DNA of 64,000 nt from Gallionellales bacterium GWA2_60_18 (GCA_001801105.1 MGWS01000018.1:174813-238812); one strand, 5' to 3'; numbered from the stretch's first letter, positions 40,675 to 50,370 are shown. Notes: generated from the letters alone by a model not told the origin. Made by a program: numbers and translations.

Positions 40675-40847
40675 TCGCCGGAATCCCGTTCGCGCTGTTC
40701 GACGCGATATTCCTCGTTCGCCCATTTGCCCAGGTCGATCAGTTTGCAGCGTTCGCTGCAGAACGGGCGAAAACGGTTGCCGGTGTCCCATTGCATTTCC
40801 TTGCCGCATTGCGGGCAGGTGACGACAGGCGCAGTCTTGGCGGGCAT
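40656..40847 (-). CDS. yacG: DNA gyrase inhibitor YacG
   Basis: 63 residues from [20 protein letters not shown]. One zinc finger formed by CPQC and FCSERC, then the typical [14 protein letters not shown]. Relatives bind GyrB and block DNA gyrase. The start overlaps the zapD stop by one base. An upstream in-frame start would add six residues inside zapD. The yacG-zapD-coaE-pilD order is standard for proteobacteria. Confidence 0.93.
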   Translation of the reverse strand: MPAKTAPVVTCPQCGKEMQWDTGNRFRPFCSERCKLIDLGKWANEEYRVEQRERDSGDQETQA

Positions 40848-41608
40848 TACGAAGGAAGGCTGCAAAAGGTCAGCTCGAACGGCACGTCCTGTTCGTACAG
40901 CGTGGTCTTGGGCGCGAAGTCGGCGACGATGAAACGGATGTTGATGGCATATTTGTTGGCGCCGACCTCGGGGATGCAGGGCAGGTCGTTGCTCAGGCTG
41001 AGGCGCAGCATCTGCGCGATACGCCCGCCCTGCATCTGCTGGAATGTGCCATGGTGCGCGGTGAAGCGCAGCACCCTGCCGCTTTCGCGCAACAGGCGCA
41101 GCACGATGTTCATGCTGGATTCTATCGGGAGCATGGGTTCAAGCCAGGTGCGCAGGTCTTTGCGCCGCGCCTCCGGGCTTTGCTCCTGCCAGTAGTGGTA
41201 GGCGGGCAGGTCGAATTCGCAGGTGCCACCCGGCATGCAGGCGCGCTGCTTGATGCCCATCAGCCATTCGTTGTCGCGCAGGTGCTGGCCGATCTTGCCC
41301 GGCATGGCGAGCAGGCCGGTCGCGGCTGCGTCGATCTCGGCCAGGATGGAGTCCAGCGCATCCTCGGAGATCGCCGGGTTGTTGTGCAGGGCGATGAGTA
41401 CCCGCTTCTGGCGCTCCAGCTCCTGCAACAACTCGGACTTCAGGTCGGCGCGGTAGGATACTTCGAGGATCTCGAACAGGGTGACCAGGGCGGCGTGGTG
41501 ATCCACGCCGTGGTCGAGCGCCGTGAAGTGCGCCATGCGTGCGAACAGGTCTTCCAGGCGCAACAGGGTGCGCACCTTTTCATTGAGCGGAAACTCGTAG
41601 TCGATCAC
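40847..41608 (-). CDS. zapD: Cell division protein ZapD
   Basis: 253 residues starting [20 protein letters not shown]. Binds the FtsZ C-terminal peptide and bundles protofilaments (DUF1342 family). Segments [36 protein letters not shown] and the C-terminal beta part ALNxI-like [14 protein letters not shown] are typical. It is the third FtsZ-binding factor encoded in the window besides FtsA and ZapA. Confidence 0.93.
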   Translation of the reverse strand: MIDYEFPLNEKVRTLLRLEDLFARMAHFTALDHGVDHHAALVTLFEILEVSYRADLKSELLQELERQKRVLIALHNNPAISEDALDSILAEIDAAATGLLAMPGKIGQHLRDNEWLMGIKQRACMPGGTCEFDLPAYHYWQEQSPEARRKDLRTWLEPMLPIESSMNIVLRLLRESGRVLRFTAHHGTFQQMQGGRIAQMLRLSLSNDLPCIPEVGANKYAINIRFIVADFAPKTTLYEQDVPFELTFCSLPS

Positions 41609-41664
41609 GATGGCGTCGGCGGGTGGATTTCAGTGGCGAACGATATATTGGGAACCTTGTAGCG

Positions 41665-42267
41665 TCAATTGCTGTTTTGCCGGTAGCGCTCATGCAGGGC
41701 GGCGACCTGGGCGGCCAGGCTGTTCGGGCCGGCATCGTTATGGATGATGTCGTCGGCCAGCCGCAGGCGTTCGGCGCGCGCGGTCTGGCTGGCGATGATG
41801 GCGCGCACTTCCGTTTCGGTCATCGCGCTGCGGGCGGCGACGCGCGCGATCTGGGTCGCTTCGTCGCAATCTACCACCAGCACGCGCTGCACCATCTGCC
41901 GGAACGCGGGGCTTGCCGGCAGCAGCGGCACGACCAGGATGATGTAGGGCATCGCCTGCAATTCCTGCAACTGCGATCTGGCCTGTTCGCGTATCAGCGG
42001 GTGCAGTATCTGCTCCAGCCGTTGCCTGGCGGCGCTATCCGAAAAGACCAATGCGCGCATTCGCGCGCGATCCAGTGCGCCGGCCACGGTGAGGCAGTCG
42101 TTGCCGAAGGCCGCGCGGAGCGCCGGAATGGCTGCGCCCCCGGCCTGCGTCAGGCGATGGGCGATCTCGTCCGTGTCGATGATGCCCGCGCCGTGTTGCG
42201 CGAACAGCGCGGCCACGGTGCTCTTACCGCTGCCGATGCCGCCGGTGAGGCCGACGACCAGACTCAT
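41665..42267 (-). CDS. coaE: Dephospho-CoA kinase
   Basis: Last step of coenzyme A synthesis: phosphorylates dephospho-CoA at the 3' hydroxyl. 200 residues. P-loop GLTGGIGSGKSTVAALF, DTDEIAHRL, VVPLLPASP and LVVDCDEATQIARVAARS. Start ATG 42267 overlaps the pilD stop (ATGA). Ends 57 bases before the zapD start. Confidence 0.94.
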   Translation of the reverse strand: MSLVVGLTGGIGSGKSTVAALFAQHGAGIIDTDEIAHRLTQAGGAAIPALRAAFGNDCLTVAGALDRARMRALVFSDSAARQRLEQILHPLIREQARSQLQELQAMPYIILVVPLLPASPAFRQMVQRVLVVDCDEATQIARVAARSAMTETEVRAIIASQTARAERLRLADDIIHNDAGPNSLAAQVAALHERYRQNSN

Positions 42268-43133
42268 GGCGCGGCGAGCAACTGCAGATAGGATTGTGTC
42301 AGCGGCTGCCCCCAGAACAGCGCGATCAAGCCGCCGCCGGCCAGATAGGGGCCGAACGGGATGGGGACGCTGCGGCCATGTTTGGCTGCCACGATCAGGA
42401 CGATGCCAACCACCGCGCCGACCAGCGAGGACAGCAGGATAATCAGCGGCAGCATCTGCCAGCCCAGCCAGGCGCCGAGCGCGGCAAGCAGCTTGAAGTC
42501 GCCGTAGCCCATGCCTTCCTTGCCGGTGACCAGCTTGAACAGCCAGTACACGCTCCACAGCACGAGGTAGCCGAATGCCGCGCCGAGCACCGCGCCGGAC
42601 AGGGTGGTGTAGGTGCCGTTCAGGTTGAACAGCAGGCCGGCCCAGAGCAGCGGCAGGGTGATGTCGTCCGGTAGCAGCTGGGTGTCGAAATCGATGAAGG
42701 TGAGCGCCACCAGCGTCCAGATCAGCAGCAGCGCGCCCGCCGCCGCCCAGCCGAAACCGAAATGCCATGCCGCGTAACCGCACAGGATGCCGCTGACCGC
42801 CTCGACCACGGGATAGCGCGGCGAGATGGCTGCGCCGCAGCCCTTGCACTTGCCGCGCAGCAACAGGTAGCTGAGGATGGGGATGTTCTCCAGCGCGCCT
42901 ATCCTGTGGCCGCAATGCGGGCAGGCCGAGCGCGGGACGAACAGGTTATAGCGGGGGGGCTCGGCGGGTGTCTCGCCGCGCAATTCGGCGCATTGTTGTT
43001 GCCAGCCGAACTCCATCATCTTCGGCAGACGGTGGATCACCACGTTCAAAAAGCTGCCGACCATCAGGCCGAGCACCAGACAGAAGCCGACGAAGGCGGC
43101 AGGAACGGATTGGAGCAGGTCGAAGAAACTCAT
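42264..43133 (-). CDS. pilD: Type IV prepilin peptidase/N-methyltransferase
   Basis: Inner-membrane aspartic protease that cleaves and N-methylates type IV prepilins and pseudopilins. 289 residues. N-terminal GSFLNVVIHRLPKMMEFGWQ, the zinc-binding cysteines CPHC and CKGC, and the two catalytic aspartates in TFIDFDTQLLPDD and GYGDFKLLAALG. About seven to eight hydrophobic helices. Start at ATG 43133; a longer frame would run into the upstream repeat. Confidence 0.94.
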   Translation of the reverse strand: MSFFDLLQSVPAAFVGFCLVLGLMVGSFLNVVIHRLPKMMEFGWQQQCAELRGETPAEPPRYNLFVPRSACPHCGHRIGALENIPILSYLLLRGKCKGCGAAISPRYPVVEAVSGILCGYAAWHFGFGWAAAGALLLIWTLVALTFIDFDTQLLPDDITLPLLWAGLLFNLNGTYTTLSGAVLGAAFGYLVLWSVYWLFKLVTGKEGMGYGDFKLLAALGAWLGWQMLPLIILLSSLVGAVVGIVLIVAAKHGRSVPIPFGPYLAGGGLIALFWGQPLTQSYLQLLAAP

Positions 43134-43142
43134 TGAGTTGGT

Positions 43143-43249
43143 GGGGAGAGCGTAGCGAGGGGCCAGGGAGTGGAGAGTAGAGAGTGGGGTTTCCCCATTC
43201 CCCACTGAGCGTAGCGATCCACTTCCCGGCCCCTCGCTACGCTCTCCCC
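43143..43249. repeat. Long inverted repeat between pilC and pilD
   Basis: Perfect 22-bp arms (43143-43164 and 43228-43249; GGGGAGAGCGTAGCGAGGGG plus CC and its complement), with a smaller GTGGGG/CCCCAC hairpin in the centre. The arm sequence also appears inside the prmC repeat, so it belongs to the same dispersed family. It occupies the gap between pilC (upstream on the minus strand) and pilD. Confidence 0.85.
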
Positions 43250-43257
43250 GCTTGCCA

Positions 43258-44475
43258 TTAAACTACTTGACCCATCTTGAAGATCGGCAGGTACATCGCG
43301 ACCACCATGCCGCCGATCAGGGTGCCGAGCACCACCATGATGATCGGTTCCATCAGGCTGGACAGCGCTTCCACCGCGTCGTCCACCTCGGCCTCGTAGA
43401 AGTCCGCCACTTTGCTGAGCATGGCGTCCAGCGAGCCGGCCTCTTCACCGATCGCCACCATCTGCAGCACCATGCTGGGGAACACTTCGGTGTTCTGCAT
43501 GGCGACGGTCAGGCTGTTGCCGGTGGTGACTTCGCGCTGGATGGATTTGGTGGCATCGAAATACACGGCATTGCCCGCCGCGCCGGCCACCGAATCGAAC
43601 GCCTCGACCAACGGTACGCCGGCGGCGAACATGGTGGCCAGTGTGCGGCTCCAGCGTGCGATGCTGGCCTTGCGGATCAGTTCGCCGAAAATCGGCAGCT
43701 TCAGCATCAGCCTGTCCATAACGGACTGCATCTTCCTGCTACGTTTCCAGGTATAGAAGAAGAAATACAAGCCGCCGCCGACCACGCCAAAAATGGCCCA
43801 CCACCAGGCGACGAAGAAATCCGATACCGCCATTACGAACAGTGTGGGTGCGGGCAGGTCGGCGCCGAAGCTGGAGAATAGTTCCTTGAAGGCGGGAATC
43901 ACGAAGATCATGATCACCGCGGTGATGATGAAGGCCACCACGATGATGGAGACCGGGTAGAACAGCGCCGACTTGATCTTGCTCTTGATGGCCTGGATCT
44001 TTTCCTGATAAGTCGCCAGACGGTCGAGCAGGCTGTCGAGGATACCGGCCGCCTCGCCCGCGCCGATCAGGTTGCAGTACAGCTCGTCGAAATACAGCGG
44101 GTATTTCTTGAAGGCCTGCTGCAGGCTGCTGCCGGTCTCCACGTCGGTCTTGATGTCGAACAGCAGGCGCGCCACGGATGGGTTGCTGTGCCCCTTGCCG
44201 ACGATATCGAACGCCTGCAGCAGCGGCACGCCGGATTTCATCATGGTGGCGAGCTGGCGGGTGAACAGCGAGATGTCTTTTGCGGTGACCGGTTTGGTGC
44301 TGCCGCGCAGGCGCTTGACTTTGGCAACCTGGATGCCCTGCCGGCGCAGATGCGCGGAGACGCTGGCTTCGCCGGGGGCGCGCATCTCGCCCTTGACCCG
44401 CTTGCCGGTCTTGTCCTTGCCTTCCCAGAGGTAGGAATATTCTTTTGCTTTCTGAGTTTTTGGTGCGACAGCCAT
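43258..44475 (-). CDS. pilC: Type IV pilus inner-membrane platform protein PilC
   Basis: 405 residues. Two T2SSF domains (about 70-195 and 275-395), each followed by membrane helices (FYPVSIIVVAFIITAVIMIF; LSSLMEPIIMVVLGTLIGGM). Typical sequences TRQLATMMKSGVPLLQAFD, IGAGEAAGILDSLLDRLATY and TLATMFAAGVPLVEAFDSVA. Acts with PilB/PilT ATPases, which are not in the window. Probably transcribed with pilD across the intervening repeat. Confidence 0.95.
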   Translation of the reverse strand: MAVAPKTQKAKEYSYLWEGKDKTGKRVKGEMRAPGEASVSAHLRRQGIQVAKVKRLRGSTKPVTAKDISLFTRQLATMMKSGVPLLQAFDIVGKGHSNPSVARLLFDIKTDVETGSSLQQAFKKYPLYFDELYCNLIGAGEAAGILDSLLDRLATYQEKIQAIKSKIKSALFYPVSIIVVAFIITAVIMIFVIPAFKELFSSFGADLPAPTLFVMAVSDFFVAWWWAIFGVVGGGLYFFFYTWKRSRKMQSVMDRLMLKLPIFGELIRKASIARWSRTLATMFAAGVPLVEAFDSVAGAAGNAVYFDATKSIQREVTTGNSLTVAMQNTEVFPSMVLQMVAIGEEAGSLDAMLSKVADFYEAEVDDAVEALSSLMEPIIMVVLGTLIGGMVVAMYLPIFKMGQVV

Positions 44476-44551
44476 AATGTTTCCCTTGAGTCAGCGCCCA
44501 GTGTTGGCGGGCATGATGCCGAGCTTTATGCCGCTTGTAAAGCCAAGCATC

Positions 44552-45832
44552 CTATTGCGGGCTTTGCTGCTGCTGCGGAAAGATGCGCGCCACTTTTACG
44601 ATACGGTCCTGGGTCTGGATGATCTCGATCGGGTAACCCGCGATCTTCAGGCTGGTTCCCGGTTCCGGGATGTCTTCCAGATGTTCGAGGATCAGCCCGT
44701 TCAGCGTCTTCGCGTCCGTCAGCGGCAGGTGCAGTCCCAGCTTGCGGTTCAGCTCGCGCAGGCTGCTGCCGCCTTCCAGCAGGAAGCTGCCGTCTTCCTG
44801 GCGCAGGAACTTGCCGGTTTGCGCGGGCGATTGCGTGGTGAATTCACCGACGATCTCCTCGAGGATGTTCTCCAGCGTCACCAGTCCCAGCAGTTCGCCG
44901 TATTCGTCCACCACCAGCCCAAGGCGTGCATGGCGCTCCTGGAATTGTTGCAGCTGCTTGAGCAGCGGTGTGTCGGAGGGGATGAAATACGGGTCGAGCA
45001 GGATCTCGCGCAGTTGTGCGCTGTCCAGCGTCTCGGCCTGCAGCAGGGCGGGGGCGCGCTTGATGTGCAGGATGCCGATGATGTTGCCGGGAGAATCGGC
45101 ATAGACCGGCAGCAGCGTATGGTGACAGGTGACGATCTGCTGGCGCAGTTCGCTGGGATCGGCATCGATGTCCAGCGCCTCGATCTGGTTGCGCGGCACC
45201 ATCACGTCGTTCACCGTGATGCGCTCGAGGTCGACCAGGTTGAGCAGCATCTTCTGGTGCTTGCGCGGCAGGAAATGCTCGGCATCTAGCACCAGCCCGC
45301 GCAATTCTTCCAGCGTCATCTTCTGCTTGCTCTGGTCGGTCTCGATGCGGATGCGCAACAGCCACAGCACACCCTTTACCAGTGCTGTGGCGACCGAGAC
45401 CACCGGGTGGAACAGCGTGATCATCGGCGTGAGCACGTAGCTGGTCGGCAAGGCGATGCGTTCCGGATAACTCGCGGCGACGATCTTGGGCATGATCTCG
45501 CTGAAGACCAGGATCACAAAAGTGAGCGCCAGCGTACCCAGTAATATCGCCAGATCGTTTTGTCCGAACAGGCGCAGGATGATGATGTTCGCCATCGCCG
45601 CCGCCGCGACGTTGACCAGCGTGTTGCCGAACAGGATGGAGCCGAGCAGCTTGTCGACCTGGCCGAGCAGGCGGTTGGCCAGCTTGGCGCTGCGGTTGCC
45701 CTTGCGCACCAGCGCGTTCAGGCGATAGCGGTTGATCGCCATCATGCTGGTCTCCGAGCCGGAGAAAAACGCGCTGCAAATCAGCAGTACGAACAGGATG
45801 ATGAATAGGGTGCTTAAGGAAATATCGTCCAA
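44552..45832 (-). CDS. CNNM/CorC-type transporter-associated protein (HlyC/CorC family)
   Basis: 426 residues. N-terminal DUF21 (CNNM) domain with three to four membrane helices (ILFVLLICSAFFSGSETSMM, AILLGTLALTFVILVFSEIM), then a CBS-domain pair (about 200-325; DVMVPRNQIEALDID, LGLVVDEYGELLGLVTLENI) and a C-terminal CorC_HlyC domain (LEGGSSLRELNRKLGLHLPL). Relatives export magnesium or cobalt; substrate not determined here. Head gene of the minus-strand block before lgt. Confidence 0.87.
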   Translation of the reverse strand: MDDISLSTLFIILFVLLICSAFFSGSETSMMAINRYRLNALVRKGNRSAKLANRLLGQVDKLLGSILFGNTLVNVAAAAMANIIILRLFGQNDLAILLGTLALTFVILVFSEIMPKIVAASYPERIALPTSYVLTPMITLFHPVVSVATALVKGVLWLLRIRIETDQSKQKMTLEELRGLVLDAEHFLPRKHQKMLLNLVDLERITVNDVMVPRNQIEALDIDADPSELRQQIVTCHHTLLPVYADSPGNIIGILHIKRAPALLQAETLDSAQLREILLDPYFIPSDTPLLKQLQQFQERHARLGLVVDEYGELLGLVTLENILEEIVGEFTTQSPAQTGKFLRQEDGSFLLEGGSSLRELNRKLGLHLPLTDAKTLNGLILEHLEDIPEPGTSLKIAGYPIEIIQTQDRIVKVARIFPQQQQSPQ

Positions 45833-45887
45833 GGTCGGTGTATCGGGAATGCGATGCGGGGAATGGTGGGCGACAGGCCGGTGCGTG

Positions 45888-46673
45888 TCAAGCGCCGCGC
45901 CGCTGGCTGTAACGCAGCAGCGCGATGCCGGCGAGCACCATCGGCAGGCTGAGCCACTGCCCCATGCTGATGCCGAAGGTCATCAGCCCGAAGATGCCGT
46001 CGTCCGGATTGCGCGCGAATTCGCCGAGGAAACGGAAGCTGCCGTAGCCGATCAGGAACATTCCCGACACCGCGCCCGCCGGGCGTGGTTTGCCCGAATA
46101 CCACCACAACAGCGCGAACAGTGCGATGCCTTCCAGCGCGAACTCGTACAGTTGCGAAGGATGGCGCGGCAGGTTGTCCACCTGCGGGAACACCATGCCC
46201 CACGGCAGGTCGGTCGGACGCCCCCACAGTTCGCCGTTGATGAAGTTGCCGAGCCGCCCGAAGGCCAGCCCCGGCGGCACCAGCGGGGCGATGAAATCCA
46301 TCAGCGCCAGCCAGCGGATGTTGCGGCGGCGCGCGAACAGCGCCATCGCCGCCAGCACGCCGAGGAAGCCGCCGTGGAACGACATGCCGCCTTCCCACAC
46401 CGCAAGTATCTTCAGCGGCTGCGAAAGATAATAGCCGGGGTTGTAGAACAGCACTTCGCCCAGCCGTCCGCCCAGCACCACGCCGAGCACGCCGTAGAAC
46501 AGCAGGTCGTCGAGCGCCTTGTGGTCGAGGCGAGGGTCGCCCAGTGCGGCGCTACGCTTGCGCCCCAACCACAGGAAAGTCAGGAAGCCTGCCAGATACA
46601 TCAGGCCGTACCAGTGGATGCCGAACGGGCCGAGATGGATGGCGACGGGGTCGAATTGCGGATGAACGAGCAT
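45888..46673 (-). CDS. lgt: Prolipoprotein diacylglyceryl transferase
   Basis: 261 residues, seven hydrophobic helices. First enzyme of lipoprotein maturation: adds diacylglyceryl to the lipobox cysteine. Start [20 protein letters not shown], signature [20 protein letters not shown], and [12 protein letters not shown]. Two lipoprotein substrates (the cytochrome at 49.5 kb and LivK) are encoded nearby. Divergent from ilvD, 52 bases between starts. Confidence 0.95.
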   Translation of the reverse strand: MLVHPQFDPVAIHLGPFGIHWYGLMYLAGFLTFLWLGRKRSAALGDPRLDHKALDDLLFYGVLGVVLGGRLGEVLFYNPGYYLSQPLKILAVWEGGMSFHGGFLGVLAAMALFARRRNIRWLALMDFIAPLVPPGLAFGRLGNFINGELWGRPTDLPWGMVFPQVDNLPRHPSQLYEFALEGIALFALLWWYSGKPRPAGAVSGMFLIGYGSFRFLGEFARNPDDGIFGLMTFGISMGQWLSLPMVLAGIALLRYSQRRGA

Positions 46674-46725
46674 GGGGCTATGGGTTAAAATCGATGCCCA
46701 TTATACGTTGCCTGAGAAAGACATC

Positions 46726-48579
46726 ATGCCCCAATACCGTTCCCGCACCTCCACGCACGGCCGCAACATGGCCGGCGCGCGCTCTTTGTGGCGCGCCACC
46801 GGCATGACCGACGGCGACTTCGGCAAGCCCATCATCGCCATCGCCAATTCCTTCACCCAGTTCGTGCCCGGCCATGTGCATCTCAAGGACATGGGGCAAC
46901 TGGTGGCGCGCGAGATCGAGAAGGCGGGCGGCATCGCCAAGGAGTTCGACACCATCGCCATCGACGACGGCATCGCCATGGGGCATGACGGCATGCTGTA
47001 TTCGCTGCCCAGCCGCGACCTGATCGCCGACAGCGTCGAATACATGGTCAATGCGCATTGCGCCGACGCGCTGGTGTGCATCTCCAACTGCGACAAGATC
47101 ACGCCGGGCATGCTGATGGCCGCGATGCGCCTGAATATCCCGGTGGTGTTCGTCTCCGGCGGGCCGATGGAAGCGGGCAAGGTGAATTGGCAGGGCAAGG
47201 AAATCGGCCTCGACCTGGTGGATGCCATGGTGGCGGCGGCCGACAGCAATGTCAGCGCCGCAGAGTGCGATGCGATCGAGCGTTCCGCCTGCCCGACCTG
47301 CGGTTCCTGCTCCGGCATGTTCACCGCCAACTCGATGAATTGCCTGACCGAGGCGCTGGGTTTGAGTCTGCCCGGTAACGGCTCGCTGGTGGCAACACAC
47401 GCCGAGCGCAAGCAACTGTTCCTGCGCGCCGGACGCACCATCGTCGAATTGTGCAAGCGTTATTACGAACAGGACGATGCGGCTGTGCTGCCGCGCAGCA
47501 TCGCCACCTTCGCTGCGTTCGAGAACGCGATGACGCTGGACATCGCCATGGGCGGCTCGACCAACACCGTGCTGCATTTGCTGGCGATCGCTCAGGAAGC
47601 GGGCGTGGATTTCACCATGAAGGACATGGATCGCTTGTCGCGCCATGTGCCGACACTGTGCAAGGTCGCGCCGTCGTCCGAATACCACATGGAAGACGTG
47701 CATCGCGCCGGCGGTATCGCGGCGATCTTGGGCGAGCTGGATCGCGCCGGGTTGCTGCATGGCGAAGCCGGCAGCGTGCACAGCAAGACCTTGCGCGACG
47801 GACTCAAACAGTGGGACATCGCGCAGACGCAGAGCGAAGAGGTGAAGAGGTTCTACCGCGCCGCGCCCGGCGGCATCGTCACCACCATCGCCTTCTCGCA
47901 ATCCATGCTCTATCCGGAACTGGATGCGGATCGGGCGACAGGCTGCATCCGCGACAAGGCGCATGCCTATTCCACGGACGGCGGGCTGGCGGTGCTGCAC
48001 GGCAACATCGCGCCCGACGGCTGCATCGTCAAGACTGCGGGTGTGGACGAGGGCATCCTGAAGTTCAGCGGGCGCGCGCGCGTGTTCGAGAGTCAGGACG
48101 CCTCCGTGGCCGCGATCCTCGCCGACCAGATCGTCGCGGGCGACGTGGTGGTGATCCGCTACGAAGGTCCGAAGGGCGGACCGGGCATGCAGGAGATGCT
48201 GTACCCGACCTCCTACCTGAAATCGAAAGGCTTGGGCAAGGCCTGTGCCCTGCTCACCGATGGGCGTTTCTCCGGCGGCACCTCGGGTCTCTCCATCGGC
48301 CATGTCTCGCCGGAAGCGGCGAGCGGCGGCGCGATCGCGCTGGTGCAGGAAGGCGATCGCATCGAGATCGATATCCCGAACCGCAGCATCAACCTGGCGA
48401 TCTCCGAGGCCGAGCTGGCGCAACGTCGCGCCGCGATGCAGGCGAAAGGCAAACAGGCATGGAAGCCCGTCGCCGAGCGCCCGCGCAAGGTGTCGGTCGC
48501 GTTGCGTGCCTACGCGGCGATGGTCACCAGCGCCGACAAGGGCGCGGTGCGCGACGTTTCAAAGCTCGAGGAACGCTGA
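46726..48579 (+). CDS. ilvD: Dihydroxyacid dehydratase
   Basis: Branched-chain amino acid synthesis: dehydrates dihydroxyisovalerate and dihydroxymethylvalerate using an iron-sulfur cluster. 617 residues from ATG 46726 ([20 protein letters not shown]). Cluster cysteines in [12 protein letters not shown] and [21 protein letters not shown]-terminal [20 protein letters not shown]. The long 617-residue form fits the E. coli-like group. Confidence 0.96.
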   Translation: MPQYRSRTSTHGRNMAGARSLWRATGMTDGDFGKPIIAIANSFTQFVPGHVHLKDMGQLVAREIEKAGGIAKEFDTIAIDDGIAMGHDGMLYSLPSRDLIADSVEYMVNAHCADALVCISNCDKITPGMLMAAMRLNIPVVFVSGGPMEAGKVNWQGKEIGLDLVDAMVAAADSNVSAAECDAIERSACPTCGSCSGMFTANSMNCLTEALGLSLPGNGSLVATHAERKQLFLRAGRTIVELCKRYYEQDDAAVLPRSIATFAAFENAMTLDIAMGGSTNTVLHLLAIAQEAGVDFTMKDMDRLSRHVPTLCKVAPSSEYHMEDVHRAGGIAAILGELDRAGLLHGEAGSVHSKTLRDGLKQWDIAQTQSEEVKRFYRAAPGGIVTTIAFSQSMLYPELDADRATGCIRDKAHAYSTDGGLAVLHGNIAPDGCIVKTAGVDEGILKFSGRARVFESQDASVAAILADQIVAGDVVVIRYEGPKGGPGMQEMLYPTSYLKSKGLGKACALLTDGRFSGGTSGLSIGHVSPEAASGGAIALVQEGDRIEIDIPNRSINLAISEAELAQRRAAMQAKGKQAWKPVAERPRKVSVALRAYAAMVTSADKGAVRDVSKLEER

Positions 48580-48580
48580 C

Positions 48581-49489
48581 ATGGCAACCGCGCAGCAACT
48601 GGATGCGCAGTTTGGCATCCCGGGCCAGCTCGCTTTCCGTGACGATGCAGGCCTGGTGGTGGCCGAGATCGACAACGCGCAGGCAACGGCCTCGCTCTGC
48701 CTGCAGGGCGCGCACCTGATGACCTGGCAGCCGAAAAGCCAGGCCGAGCCGGTAGTGTGGCTGTCGCGCGATGCGAAACTCGCGCCGGGCAAGTCGATCC
48801 GTGGCGGCGTGCCGGTGTGCTGGCCGTGGTTCGGCGCGCATGCGTCCGAGGCGGGTTTCCCCAGCCACGGCTTTGCGCGCACCGTCCCCTGGCAGGTGAT
48901 CGAATCCGGCCGCGAGCCGTGCGGCGCGACGCGCCTGACCCTGCGCCTGAGCGCGAACGACATGACCCGGGTGCAGTGGCCGCACGCCTGCACGCTCGAC
49001 CTGACCGTGATCATCGGCGAGACGCTGCGCATGGAGTTGGTCACATCGAACAGCGGCACGGAAGACTTCGTCATCAGCGAGGCCTTGCATGCCTATTTCC
49101 GCATCGGCGACATCGGCGCGGTGCGCGTCACCGGGCTGGAAGGCTGCGATTACTGGGACAAGGTCGGCGAGAGCACGCTCAAAAAGCAGGATGGTGCGAT
49201 CGCGTTCGCCGGCGAGACCGACCGTGTGTATGTCGATACCGCGGCGGAATGCATCATCGAGGATGAGCGGCTGAAGCGCCGCATCCATATCGTCAAATCC
49301 GGTAGCCGCTCCACCGTGGTGTGGACGCCGTGGACGGACAAGGCCGCCAGGATGGGTGACCTGGGGCAGCCGGACGGCTGGCGCGAGATGGTGTGCGTTG
49401 AGTCGGCCAACGCGCTCGACAACACGGTCAGGGTCGCGCCGGGAACACGGCACACGTTGATCGTCGAATACCGCGTCGAATCGCTGTGA
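48581..49489 (+). CDS. D-hexose-6-phosphate mutarotase-like protein
   Basis: 302 residues, aldose-1-epimerase (galactose mutarotase) fold of the YeaD type. Substrate-contact segments KSIRGGVPVCWPWFGAHASE, GFPSHGFARTVPWQV (catalytic His), ISEALHAYFRIGDIGAVRV and VVWTPWTDKAARMGD. Interconverts anomers of hexose 6-phosphates in relatives. It begins one base after the ilvD stop, so it is likely co-transcribed with it, although the pathways are unrelated. Confidence 0.88.
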   Translation: MATAQQLDAQFGIPGQLAFRDDAGLVVAEIDNAQATASLCLQGAHLMTWQPKSQAEPVVWLSRDAKLAPGKSIRGGVPVCWPWFGAHASEAGFPSHGFARTVPWQVIESGREPCGATRLTLRLSANDMTRVQWPHACTLDLTVIIGETLRMELVTSNSGTEDFVISEALHAYFRIGDIGAVRVTGLEGCDYWDKVGESTLKKQDGAIAFAGETDRVYVDTAAECIIEDERLKRRIHIVKSGSRSTVVWTPWTDKAARMGDLGQPDGWREMVCVESANALDNTVRVAPGTRHTLIVEYRVESL

Positions 49490-49510
49490 TTTTTGTTTTC
49501 GAGGGGGATC

Positions 49511-49846
49511 ATGTTTACACGCAGTATCTTGCTGGCATCGTTGGGGGTCGTATTGGGCGGATGCCAGCCGGAAGCGCCGTCTGCCGAAGTGACGGGGAGC
49601 AAAGGCTATGCGCTGGCGCAACAGAACGGATGCTTTTCCTGCCACGAGATCGACACCGAATCGTACTGCCCGAAATGGCGCGACATAGCCAACAGATACC
49701 GCGGCGACGGAGGTGCGGAAGCGCGGCTGACGGGCAAGATCGCCGCGGGCGGCAACGGCGTCTGGGGCGAGATGCTGATGCCGCCGCATCCGCAGATCGG
49801 CGAGGATGACCGGCGGACGATGACAAAATTCATCCTGTCGCTGTAA
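49511..49846 (+). CDS. Lipoprotein c-type cytochrome
   Basis: 111 residues, start ATG 49511 after GAGGGGG. Signal peptide with lipobox LGGC (Cys18), so probably lipid-anchored in the envelope. Haem motif CFSCH (Cys41, Cys44, His45); axial Met90 in LMPPHP. An additional cysteine (Cys53, in ESYCPKW) replaces the small residue usual before the conserved Pro. It is clearly paralogous to the soluble cytochrome encoded 155 bases downstream (shared RYRGD, KIxAGGxGVWG and C-terminal FILxL). Confidence 0.85.
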   Translation: MFTRSILLASLGVVLGGCQPEAPSAEVTGSKGYALAQQNGCFSCHEIDTESYCPKWRDIANRYRGDGGAEARLTGKIAAGGNGVWGEMLMPPHPQIGEDDRRTMTKFILSL

Positions 49847-49906
49847 GGGTCTTGTCAACGCCCTGCCGGGCACCGGCGTTATTGTCTTGCCGCCGTGGTG
49901 TACGCT

Positions 49907-49934
49907 TTGCAAAGCGGACGGAGTTGTATAAAAT
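49907..49934 (+). promoter_or_regulatory. Candidate sigma70 promoter of the cytochrome c gene
   Basis: TTGCAA (49907-49912), 16-base spacer, TAAAAT (49929-49934); a leader of about 60 bases would follow. The -35 box lies inside a perfect 14-bp palindrome CGCTTTGCAAAGCG (49903-49916), a possible operator. Confidence 0.5.
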
Positions 49935-50000
49935 CCATGTTGGAGGTAAGCCCTTCAGTATGTAGTCCAACGTAATTTTTGAATATTTAACGGAGAGAAC

Positions 50001-50315
50001 ATGAAATCCATTATCGTAAGCATGACCGTGGCAGCGGGTCTGATGGTTGCCGGCAGCGCAATGGCCGCCGACATGCCAGCTTCTGCAAAGAAGAACAACT
50101 GCGTCGCCTGCCACTCCATCGACAAGAAGATGGTCGGCCCGGCGTGGAAGGATGTCGCCGCCAAGTACAAGGGCGACGCCACTGCGGCAGACAAGCTGAG
50201 CGCCAAGATCAAAGCGGGCGGTAGCGGCGTTTGGGGTTCCATGCCCATGCCGGCCAATCCCAAGGTCAGCGATGCCGACATGAAGGAACTGGTTACCTTC
50301 ATCCTCGGTCTGTAA
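50001..50315 (+). CDS. Periplasmic cytochrome c (c551/c552 class)
   Basis: 104 residues. Sec signal peptide ending AGSAMA-AD (cleavage near residue 22-23). Haem-binding CVACH (Cys34, Cys37, His38), axial Met83 in GSMPMPANP, and C-terminal LVTFILGL. A small soluble class I cytochrome that shuttles electrons in the periplasm; relatives donate to cbb3 or aa3 oxidases, and in iron-oxidising bacteria serve in the outer-membrane-to-oxidase chain, but no partner lies here. A clear promoter precedes and a terminator follows, so it is monocistronic. Confidence 0.92.
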   Translation: MKSIIVSMTVAAGLMVAGSAMAADMPASAKKNNCVACHSIDKKMVGPAWKDVAAKYKGDATAADKLSAKIKAGGSGVWGSMPMPANPKVSDADMKELVTFILGL

Positions 50316-50336
50316 GCACTTTGCAGCACGCAAAAG

Positions 50337-50360
50337 AGCCGGCGCAAGCCGGCTTTTTTG
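50337..50360 (+). terminator. Intrinsic terminator after the cytochrome c gene
   Basis: Perfect stem AGCCGGC (50337-50343) with GCCGGCT (50348-50354), GCAA loop, then TTTTTTG. It lies 21 bases after the cytochrome stop and just upstream of the livK promoter. Confidence 0.9.
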
Positions 50361-50370
50361 TTGCCGTAAA

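Noticed and set aside
49858..49880. Hairpin AACGCC/GGCGTT after the lipoprotein cytochrome as a terminator
   Set aside because: The stem is interrupted and no T-run follows, so the evidence for termination is weak.
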